From contig NZ_KB910518.1 of the NCBI RefSeq assembly GCF_000374185.1, positions 1,482,546 through 1,546,545 on the forward strand: a stretch of DNA of 64,000 bases. Reading direction: 5' to 3'. The notes below the pieces were generated by a model, which made no database searches, was not told where the DNA came from, and saw only the letters and a list, made by a program, of their open reading frames with translations. A program made the position numbers and the translations under genes. This stretch comes from Paenibacillus sp. HW567 (GTDB lineage Bacteria; Bacillota; Bacilli; Paenibacillales; Paenibacillaceae). The stretch's first letter is position 1, and each line of letters begins with the position of its first letter. Positions 52,747-61,600 of this stretch are shown here, in pieces.

Positions 52747-54741
52747 TTGAAAAGAACCAGATTATTCATCTATTTACTACAGACCGTCTTTTTTATTTTT
52801 ATGCTAAGTATTAACCAGAGTAAGGCATTTGCAGCGGAAAATATAATCGTACCTAGAGAAACATTTGAGAGTGGAAGTTATGCTGGCACCAGCTATGTTC
52901 CAGTCTATGGGGCGATTACTAGTGATCCGCAAAAAGTAGTGAATGGGAAGTACTCTACGTTCTTAAGCGCCCTTCCGTCAGAAGTCTGGAAAGAATTCAA
53001 TTATACGGATCAAAGTAAAGTTAAATTCGAGAAGAATACGACCTATGCAGTGACTTTCTCCTATAAATCCATAGATATGAAGCCAGCAGATGCTAACCGC
53101 TTTTTCTATTTTCTTGCCCGAAGCACTGATAATGATATTCAGGAGGACAAAGGGTATACCTCTTGGACGGATGCAAGCGGGGATGGCGGGATCAGAACGA
53201 TGACTTTTACAACCGGAAATAAAGACAATTATTATTTAATTTGGGGGATTCACGGCGGAGGCGCACTCTCCATGGATGACATTCAGATTGTAAAAACCAC
53301 TCCTGCCAGCAGCGAATCTTTCGAAAAGGGTTCTTTTACCTCCACTAATTTTTTGGCAGGCTCCGGTGTAATTACAAGTGATCCTGCGAAAATAGTGAGC
53401 GGACAATACTCGGCGTATCTCAGCTCCTTGCGGACAGAGGACTTTAAGGCATTCGCATATACAGATAGGAATAAAGTGAAATTTGAAAAAAACACTACAT
53501 ATAAGGTTACGTTCGCATATAAGGCTATTGATATGGAGCCAGCAGGGGCGAATCGCTGTTTCTATTTTTTGGCAAGGAGTACTGATGACTCAGAAGATAA
53601 GGGATGGACGACCTGGAATGAGGTCAGCGGAAACAAGGGAACCCGTACAGTAACATTCACAACGGGAAACAAGGAAAATTACTATTTGATCTGGGGAATC
53701 TACAAAGGTGGAGCACTTTCGATAGATGATATAGAGATCACCAAGACCAATGAATCCTTTGAAAGCGGTGCGTATACGAATACAAATTTTACTGCGGGTT
53801 ACGGGACCATTACAAATGATCCTGCGAAAGTAATTACGGGACAATATTCTGCCTATCTTACATCACAGTTGAGTGAGGTGTGGAAAGAATTCACATATAG
53901 TGACCCGAATAAATACAAATTCGAAGGGAATACAACGTATTCAGTGACATTTTCCTATAAATCAATAGATATGGATGCTTCGGAGAATGAGCGATTTTTC
54001 TACTTTTTGGCTAGGAGCACCGATAATCTGGAAGATAAGGGCTGGATGACTTGGAAGGCTGCAACGGGGAATAAAGGCAAGAAGACGGTTACGTTCACTA
54101 CAGGGAGTAAAGCAAACTACTATTTAATCTGGGGGATACATCAAGGCGGAGCTTTATCGCTGGATGATATCAAAATTGAAAAAGTCAGTGAATCCTTCGA
54201 ACAGGGCTCATACAGTGCAACCAACTTTTTGCCGGTTTCTGGAATAATCACAAGTGATCCTGCGAAAGTAGTCAACGGATTATACTCCGCTTACTTAAGT
54301 CCCCCTACAGACCAGGGTGGAAATGAGTTTGTATGCACGGATTCAAACAAAGTGAAATTTCAGCCCAATACGACGTACACTGTGAGCTTTGCTTATAAGG
54401 CTATAGACATGCAGCCTGGTGATGACAATCGCTATTTTTATTTTACTGCCCGAGGAATGGATAACACCGAAATGAAAGGCTGGACCATATGGAACGATGT
54501 CACAGGTACGAAAGGCACGAAAACCGTAACGTTCACTACAGGAAATCAAGATAATTACTATATGTTTTGGGGAATTCACGGGGGCGGTGCCCTCTCGATA
54601 GATGATATCGTCATCCAGCAATTAACAACTTATCAGTATGATGCGAATGGAAGATTAGTGCAAGTGAGAATGCCGGATAATCAAGTTGTTAGATACTCGT
54701 ATGACCGGAACGGGAATTTAATAAGTACGAAGGTGGATTGA
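52747..54741 (+). CDS. Secreted protein with four CBM-like domains and a C-terminal YD motif
   Basis: A 664-residue exported protein. I favour TTG 52747, 10 bases after AGGAG and directly at the basic head of the signal peptide (KRTRLFIYLLQTVFFIFML...AFAAEN); a longer in-frame ATG at 52657 puts non-signal sequence first. Four repeats of about 145 residues follow, each with FE.GSY..T.F, TSDP.KVV.G.YSAYLS, KFE.NTTY.VTF.YK.IDM, FYFLARSTD, TVTFTTG, NYYLIWGIH.GGALS.DDI, a jelly-roll carbohydrate-binding-type pattern. The last 40 residues are one YD motif (YQYDANGRLVQVRMP...YSYDRNGNLISTK). The next gene starts 7 bases later. Confidence 0.82.
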   Translation: MKRTRLFIYLLQTVFFIFMLSINQSKAFAAENIIVPRETFESGSYAGTSYVPVYGAITSDPQKVVNGKYSTFLSALPSEVWKEFNYTDQSKVKFEKNTTYAVTFSYKSIDMKPADANRFFYFLARSTDNDIQEDKGYTSWTDASGDGGIRTMTFTTGNKDNYYLIWGIHGGGALSMDDIQIVKTTPASSESFEKGSFTSTNFLAGSGVITSDPAKIVSGQYSAYLSSLRTEDFKAFAYTDRNKVKFEKNTTYKVTFAYKAIDMEPAGANRCFYFLARSTDDSEDKGWTTWNEVSGNKGTRTVTFTTGNKENYYLIWGIYKGGALSIDDIEITKTNESFESGAYTNTNFTAGYGTITNDPAKVITGQYSAYLTSQLSEVWKEFTYSDPNKYKFEGNTTYSVTFSYKSIDMDASENERFFYFLARSTDNLEDKGWMTWKAATGNKGKKTVTFTTGSKANYYLIWGIHQGGALSLDDIKIEKVSESFEQGSYSATNFLPVSGIITSDPAKVVNGLYSAYLSPPTDQGGNEFVCTDSNKVKFQPNTTYTVSFAYKAIDMQPGDDNRYFYFTARGMDNTEMKGWTIWNDVTGTKGTKTVTFTTGNQDNYYMFWGIHGGGALSIDDIVIQQLTTYQYDANGRLVQVRMPDNQVVRYSYDRNGNLISTKVD

Positions 54742-54748
54742 AGTATTG

Positions 54749-55936
54749 ATGTTAAGAAAATTAGCTTCTTTATTTATTTGCTCAATAATAATTTTCGTAT
54801 TAGCTATACCTGTTGTAAGAGCAAAATCAGGAACAACTTATATTTATAGCAAAAATGGACAGCTCGTTGAATTAACTAATTCGAACGGCTCGTTTGAGTT
54901 GAAATACGATAAAAATGGAAACTTAGTGAGCAAGTCAACAGCCGATAATCTATTATCTAATTCTGGATTTGAAAATTATTCGGGTTCAGAGAATACAGCC
55001 GATGGCTGGGACAAGTACATGGCGCCAGGAGTCAGAGGAGCTTACGAAATCCTAACTGCAGAGGCAGTTGAAGGACGACAAGCCCAAAAGCTAACCGTAA
55101 CCTCATTTCCGAATGCTGGAGATGGCGCGAATGTCTCACAAGTGATGTTAATCAAAGGCAATGAAAGTTATAACGTAAAAGGAATGCTGAAGCTGGCGAA
55201 CATGAAGAATGCAAAGTTCTCGGTCATTGTGTTCTTTTATGATGCAAATAATCAATTGATCGGAGGACAAACACCAGTCGAGTATACTCAAAACATTGCA
55301 GATTGGGCGACGTTTTCCGGGAATGTCACCTCGCCAGCTAATGCAGCCTCAGCTCGAGTGCATCTCCACCTAAGCGCGACGGCAAGTAATGCCCAAGGGA
55401 CGGTGTATCTGGATGGAGTAACCGCCACATTACAAAAAGACTCAAATCTAGTGTTCAATGGTGGTTTTGAATCAGATAAAAGACATGATGGGGGAGCCGA
55501 TGGCTGGGACAAGTACATGGCGCCAGAAGTCAGCGGAGCTTACGAAATCATAACCGGAGCGGCAGTTGAAGGACGACAAGCCCAAAAGCTAGCTGTAACC
55601 TCATTTCCGAATGCTGGAGATGGGGCAAACGTCTCACAGGTGATGTTAATCAAAGACAATGAAAGTTATAACGTAAAAGGGATGCTGAAGCTGGCGAACA
55701 TGAAGAATGCAAAATTCTCGGTCATTGTGTTCTTTTATGATGCGAATAATCAATTGATCGGAGGACAAACGCCAGTTGAGTATACTCAAAACATTGCAGA
55801 TTGGGCAACATTCTCCGGGAATGTGACCTCCCCAGCTAATGCAGTCTCAGCTCGAATTCACCTTCACCTAAGCGCGACCGCAAGTAATGCTCAAGGGACA
55901 GTATATCTGGATAATATCTCAGTGAAGAGCTTTTAG
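54749..55936 (+). CDS. Secreted protein with N-terminal YD motif and two CenC-type CBM domains
   Basis: A 395-residue exported protein; ATG 54749 follows AAGGTGG inside the previous gene. After the signal peptide (LASLFICSIIIFVLAIPVV) comes one YD motif (YIYSKNGQLVELTNS...KYDKNGNLVSKS), then two CBM_4_9-like domains of about 160 residues (LLSNSGFENYSG..., LVFNGGFESDK...). The two domains are almost identical in protein and DNA, so the duplication is recent. In this protein the YD motif is N-terminal, while in the preceding gene it is C-terminal, so the two motifs face each other across a 7-base gap. Confidence 0.82.
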   Translation: MLRKLASLFICSIIIFVLAIPVVRAKSGTTYIYSKNGQLVELTNSNGSFELKYDKNGNLVSKSTADNLLSNSGFENYSGSENTADGWDKYMAPGVRGAYEILTAEAVEGRQAQKLTVTSFPNAGDGANVSQVMLIKGNESYNVKGMLKLANMKNAKFSVIVFFYDANNQLIGGQTPVEYTQNIADWATFSGNVTSPANAASARVHLHLSATASNAQGTVYLDGVTATLQKDSNLVFNGGFESDKRHDGGADGWDKYMAPEVSGAYEIITGAAVEGRQAQKLAVTSFPNAGDGANVSQVMLIKDNESYNVKGMLKLANMKNAKFSVIVFFYDANNQLIGGQTPVEYTQNIADWATFSGNVTSPANAVSARIHLHLSATASNAQGTVYLDNISVKSF

Positions 55937-56043
55937 ATTATTTAGGTAAGAGGACTTAAATACCCCGCTACCATAATAATGTTTATTAAATGAAGGGAGT
56001 GGAACAAGTAGTGAGGTTTTTGTATAGAACATAATTTTAAAAA

Positions 56044-56733
56044 ATGAATAGCCTCTTGGCCTTCTTTATCTGTGCTTTTCTGTTATTTTTTGTAGTATTC
56101 CTAGTAGCCAATAGTTATCCAGATAACACTTTGAACTATGAATATGATTCTATTGGACGTCTAAATTGCATCGAGTCTAGATCAAACAGAGAATGCTATC
56201 AATATGATCCTCAAGGGAACTTACTTTCTAAATCAAATGAAGGCAATTTGAATGGAAAATATAAACCTATTGAAGTTAGTTCATCTTACGATGCATATGG
56301 CGGTGTTCAAGGCAATCAAAACTGGTACTACCAAGAATGGAATGGAACAAGTTATAAGGATATGAGTTATAAGAAAGGGCAGTGGCTGGGTAGTAGCCCT
56401 GTCACATTATTCATAAAAGAGGCAATGCATCCAGATGAAACCGACGCAGTCCGAAAATGGGTGGCTCCGAAATCGGGATTGGTACGAATCGCAGGAAATG
56501 TAGCGATGTATGATGCAGTGGGAGGAGATGGAGTCAACGTAAAGATAATGAAAAATAACATTCAATTATGGTCCAAGAAACTGAACTACAATGATTCAAC
56601 GGGTTATGAGGTTGGGTTAACCGTTGCAGTAAATGCAGGTGATTCAATATATTTCCTGGTGAACAAGAATGGTACTAATTTGTGTGATGCAACTCGCTGG
56701 AACTCAGTTATTGGATATTTAGATGCTCGATAA
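56044..56733 (+). CDS. Secreted or anchored protein with N-terminal YD motif and an unassigned domain
   Basis: A 229-residue protein: signal or anchor helix (LAFFICAFLLFFVVFLVA), YD motif (YEYDSIGRLNCIES...YQYDPQGNLLSKS), then a domain of about 150 residues with NQNWYYQEWNG, VRKWVAPKSGLVRIAGNV, GGDGVNVKIMKNN and VNAGDSIYFLVNKNG. That alternation of strands looks like a beta-sandwich carbohydrate-binding domain found beside glycoside hydrolases, but I cannot name it. The start is uncertain: no ribosome binding site precedes ATG 56044, while GAAGGGAGTGG precedes a GTG at 56010 that stops after 7 codons. A decayed paralogue lies at 43940-44315. Confidence 0.7.
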   Translation: MNSLLAFFICAFLLFFVVFLVANSYPDNTLNYEYDSIGRLNCIESRSNRECYQYDPQGNLLSKSNEGNLNGKYKPIEVSSSYDAYGGVQGNQNWYYQEWNGTSYKDMSYKKGQWLGSSPVTLFIKEAMHPDETDAVRKWVAPKSGLVRIAGNVAMYDAVGGDGVNVKIMKNNIQLWSKKLNYNDSTGYEVGLTVAVNAGDSIYFLVNKNGTNLCDATRWNSVIGYLDAR

Positions 56734-56921
56734 GGATCCGAGATTCCTCCTTATAGGCTTCATACATCTAGGTGAGATTAACCCGGTTAGAATATTGCAG
56801 TTTGTTGAATGAAAGAGTACCCCTTGAAAGATTTAAAAGAGGCATTTTTATTTTTAAAGCATCACGGGACAGGGGAACAAGAAAAAAATCAATAGATAGA
56901 AGGGGGAACAATGATCCTATT

Positions 56922-58355
56922 ATGAGAATCTCATGCATCAGAATAAAGCAATTTAGAACTTTACTTTTAAGCTGTCTCTTAATCTACTTATTTTCAGTAC
57001 TACATTCCCCTGTAGCTTGGGCAGAGGACATCAAAACCTCCAGCTACATCATAGTGGATATGGCGGGAACGCCACAGAAGCAAAAGATCTTTGTCTATAA
57101 CCGGGGCAGGCTTGAAACAGAGATTCTGCAGGATAACTCCATGATTCAATATACATACGATGCCAACGGGAATTTGCTCAAGCGAACGAAGGGATACTCA
57201 GTAGAGCCTTATGTGTTCAGTACTTCGGCTGTATCCTACGATATTTATTTAAAGAATGTACCGGAGAGTGTCCGCGGAGTCAACTTCCCAACATGGACAG
57301 AATTATACGGTCAGGATGACATTGAATGGATAGCGGGTGAAAAAGTTAATCCGGGCTTATGGAAGTGCACAGTAGTACTTTCCAGGCACGGCGGAATGAC
57401 AGGGATTTATAACACACATATCTACGTAGATGGTGTAATGGTTCGAGGCGTAACGGCTCAACTCCAAAACACAATTAAGATCATATCTCCTTCAACAGCA
57501 TATCTTGCCGATGGTTTTTATGATGTGAATATAGAAGGGGTTTCCAGAACCGTGAGAGAGGTGCGTTTCCCTTCGTGGACCGAAAATAATGGACAGGATG
57601 ATTTGGAGAACCCATGGATTATGGGTGAGAAGGTGAATGATACCACTTGGAAGATTCGTGTACCGTTTGCCAAGCATAATTTTGAAACCGGAAATTATTT
57701 CACTCATATCTATTCTTTTGACAAATACGGAAATGGAACTGGTATTGGAGGTACGACCATTTCGGTCAAGGGGGGGACGGGAGGATCGAAAGAAACAGAT
57801 ATTACCGGTGTATCCTACGATGTCTTTATTTATGGTTTAGATCCAAAAGTCCAGAGAGTACAATTTCCAACTTGGACGGCATATAAGGATCAGGATGACA
57901 TCGAGTGGATTGACGGAGTCAAGGTGGGGAATGGGGTATGGAAAGCAACGGTGGTTTACTCCAAGCATAACTCGGAACTAGGCAAATATATTACTCATAT
58001 TTATGCCGATGGGACATTTGCAGGAGTGTGGGAATTTACAGTCGTTAACACACTGAAATTCACCTATCCAACCGTTGCTTACCTCAGTAGCGGTTTTTAC
58101 GACATCACGATCGACGGAGTTCCTTCTAACGTAACAACGGTGCGTTTTCCAACCTGGACCGAAAGAAATGGTCAGGATGATCTGGAAAACCCGTGGATTG
58201 AGGGAGAGCGGCTAACCAGCACAAGCTGGAGAATTCGTATACCATACTACAAACATAACAATGAGACTGGTGCATACAACACCCATATTTATTCATATGA
58301 TGCATACGGGAACAGTAGGATTATTGGGATGCTGTCGGTGGAAGTTAAGAATTAG
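56922..58355 (+). CDS. Secreted protein with one YD motif and four GBS-Bsp-like repeats
   Basis: A 477-residue exported protein. ATG 56922 is preceded by AAGGGGGAA at a rather long distance; the frame is open further upstream, but the signal peptide (FRTLLLSCLLIYLFSVLH...AWAED) fixes the start. A YD motif (YVYN-like IFVYNRGRLETEIL, then IQYTYDANGNLLKRTKG) is followed by four repeats of about 85 residues with (V/T).FP(T/S)WTE..GQDD(I/L)E and a W..(T/R)V...KHN...G.Y.THIY ending, the Streptococcus Bsp-like repeat. The decayed gene at 41441 is a paralogue that also had a ricin lectin domain. Confidence 0.82.
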   Translation: MRISCIRIKQFRTLLLSCLLIYLFSVLHSPVAWAEDIKTSSYIIVDMAGTPQKQKIFVYNRGRLETEILQDNSMIQYTYDANGNLLKRTKGYSVEPYVFSTSAVSYDIYLKNVPESVRGVNFPTWTELYGQDDIEWIAGEKVNPGLWKCTVVLSRHGGMTGIYNTHIYVDGVMVRGVTAQLQNTIKIISPSTAYLADGFYDVNIEGVSRTVREVRFPSWTENNGQDDLENPWIMGEKVNDTTWKIRVPFAKHNFETGNYFTHIYSFDKYGNGTGIGGTTISVKGGTGGSKETDITGVSYDVFIYGLDPKVQRVQFPTWTAYKDQDDIEWIDGVKVGNGVWKATVVYSKHNSELGKYITHIYADGTFAGVWEFTVVNTLKFTYPTVAYLSSGFYDITIDGVPSNVTTVRFPTWTERNGQDDLENPWIEGERLTSTSWRIRIPYYKHNNETGAYNTHIYSYDAYGNSRIIGMLSVEVKN

Positions 58356-58399
58356 AGTTATTCGGAGTTTTACTTTTTTACTAGAAACTTAGAAGCCTA

Positions 58400-58567
58400 C
58401 ATGATAGGTGATAAAGGTTTCACAACATGGACTTGAACGGTAGGAACATCAAAAAAATAAATCTGTGATAGTTACAACTGGAGACTCGTCACAATATTAT
58501 TTTCATATGGGGAATCCACTTTGGGGGATCTTTATCACTAGATGACGTTGGGATTATAAAAATTTGA
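58400..58567 (+). pseudogene. Fragment of a CBM-like domain related to the gene at 52747
   Basis: In shifting frames the sequence gives DKGFTTWT, VIVTTGDSSQYYF, then WGIHFGGSLSLDDVGIIKI-like remains, matching DKGWTTWN, TVTFTTG..NYYLIWGI, GGALSIDDIEI of the 52747 protein. Only the last third of one domain is left, without a YD motif, directly ahead of the second Rhs gene. Confidence 0.7.
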
Positions 58568-58610
58568 AATTCTTCATTTAAATTTATAGACATTTCACTA
58601 GGAGGAACAA

Positions 58611-61600
58611 ATGAAAAAAATATCTAAGCTGTTAATATCATTAATCTGTTTGATCCTATTGACTTCCGAAATAGGAATCAATACGTATGTGTCTGCTGCT
58701 ACTCTATCTAAAAATGCCCTGGAGTCTCATGAACCACCCATTATTCCTTCGCCAGTAAGAGAGGAACCTACTGAACCCTCCTATTATCCTGCTCCCGAGG
58801 TAAAGGCTCCAGAGGAGAAGGAACTTGTTCAGCAATCATTACTTGAGAATAAATCAATTTCGTCAAAAACGGCTAGTGTACAGTCCCTTGTATATGATCA
58901 ATCAGACCTAGTTGATGTACAGATGCTGAACATTTCGGCGATCAAGGCTAAGTACAAAAAATTGACGACGAAAAGCAGCTTGTTTTCATCCCAGGAGCCA
59001 GTTTTAAGCAAGGAACAAATTCGCACATTACTGATCTTAGGCGCTTCTGTTGAAGATATTTACGAGGCAGCGTATTTGAGTCAGGAATCAGGGATTGACC
59101 CTGTCAAGCTATATAAGGTGAAAACGGAGAAAAATCAAAGCTGGGATGAACTGCGTTTATCCACAACTGGACAAAAGCCTGTTTCATCTTCTGTTATCAA
59201 TGATGTGTATGGTGTAACCACAGAGGTGTATGGGTTAACGGATAAACTCTTCCCTGATACATTTCTTCTGAACAGTCTAGCTACAGCATCATCAGCCAAT
59301 ACGCTGCTTGCTCAGATTAACGGCGTGATCTCCAATGCGGAGATGCAGTCTATTAACCAAACGAACAAGCCACAGTATTCAGACCGGAGTGACAGCAGTG
59401 AATTGATAGATCCTGCCTCCGGGTCCTTGGTGTGGAAAGAAAATCAGATCAGCTTGCCAGGGAGAGACGGGCTGGATTTAAATGTGGGTGTCATGTACAG
59501 CTCAAGTCAAAGTGTGAATGCTAATTATAATTTCCTGTCAAATCAATATGAGCTTGGTGTGGGCTGGGGGTTTCGTTTTCCGTCTTTACAACGGGCCTCT
59601 AGTAGTAGTGATTTGTATTACCATGACGGGGAAGGTGCCGTTTACGAGGTACAACTTTGGGCGCCGCAAGGTCTTAAAGATTATAAAAGCAAAAATATGC
59701 GTTTTGTAGAAGACAGATCTTCATTTACGAACGGTCAAGACTTCTCAAGGTATTACCTGGAGTACGCAGATAAAAAAAGAGAGTACTTTGGTGGAGATGA
59801 CCTTAGGTTGCTGGGAATCGTAGATCGGTTCGGCAATCAAATTGTATTTAACTATACTAAAATATACGATAAGTTATATTATTACCCAAGCTCTTATTTG
59901 CTTACCCAGATTACAGACAGTCTCGGACGGAAGGTCATCTTCAAATATGACCCTAGGGATAAACGGTATTTGAACAATGGTGGCGAAAGCGTAGCCGATG
60001 AGAACCTTGTCGTTTCTGTTCTGGATTTGCAGGGGCAAGAAACACAAAAAGTAACCTATACCCGGGGCAGGAGCGGATATATGCAATATTGGACCTCCCC
60101 TGTTACCGGTCAAACGCTCTATACGTGGGTTGGGGATACGACCTTATCGCTTAAAACGATTACAGATCAAAGTGGTGAGCAAATCAAATTTGGATATAAC
60201 GGACTCCCGATTTATACCAATTGGAAACTTAAGGACTTCAAGGATGGGGATGATGGCACTTCTCAGCTTAAAGCATATCAACTGGAAAAGGTCGAATATC
60301 CTCATTCTCAGACCGTATACAGATATATGGATAAATATCGGAATTACGGGATTCAAGGAGGGATGATCGAGCGCGTAATCGCCTCCCGGTATGACCAAGT
60401 CATTCGAAACGGCGCTTATAGCGGGGAGTATAACAAGGCCACTTACAGCTATGTGGGGAGCTATGACGGGTATCCTGATTATTATGACGACAATAAACCA
60501 AAAGACTATCAGTATTCAACAACGGTTGCTACTGAACCCAACAATTTGCAGACCACTTATGTTTTTAGTGGAAAAGGACAGATGCTGTCTACTACGAATG
60601 TAGCAGCTAATGGAGAGAGGATTGTTCAGAAGAATACAGCATTTCATTCCTTGATTGATACCTTGCCAACTACTTCGGAAACGTGGGAGTATGGGGCCGG
60701 AGATACAGATGCCACAGCCAATAAGCTGTATACCTATACGGATTACAATGATTGGGGAAATCCTCTATCCACTACTCGCCCATTGACTGAGGAGCAACGA
60801 TATAATTCAACACTGCTGAGTAAAAATAAAACGACATACACCTATGAACCCAATTTTCAGTTAATGGCTTCTAAAAGCTGGTATTCAAGCGAGAATGCGA
60901 ATGCCCCATTGTCTGAATTATATAGTTATGGGTCACAAGGCAGGGTGTTGACCTTGACTAATGCGGCTGGTGAGATAACGAACTACAGCTATGACATGTC
61001 CCCGGATGGATTAAATCGGGTGAACAAAGTGACGGCGATGAAAACGGCTGGGGGCAAGAACGTATCCAAAAGTGTTGTCACCTATGGTTCCGATACGAAT
61101 TATGCCTATCCGACGGTCGAAGAAGCCTATTCCAATATTGGCTCCGCCAATCCGCAGATCGTCAAGAAGTCGATGACTTATGATATGGGAACGGGAAAAG
61201 TGATTCAGGAGAGGGATGGAGATAATCAGGCCGTTTCTTATGAATATGATAGTCTAGGCCGGTTGAAAAAGCAGACCCAACCTGTAATCACTAATGCCAA
61301 CGGTGAGAAGTACAGCCAAGTAACGGAATACAATTATTATAGCCGAATTATTTCAGGAAATTATGATGCTGTTAACGCGGGAACGTCTACATTAAAAGTA
61401 GATTCTATCAAAACCGTGCAATTATCAAACGGAAGTACACAAAGAACATATGCGAACACGTTATATAACGGACTAGGTCTCGCGCTCTTGGAAGAACACT
61501 GGGACGAGTATCAGGGAAAATGGATCTTTACCCAGTATCACTACGACGATTCCGGACGTCCGGTGTATATGGTTGATGGAGTTGGGAATGAAACAACAGT

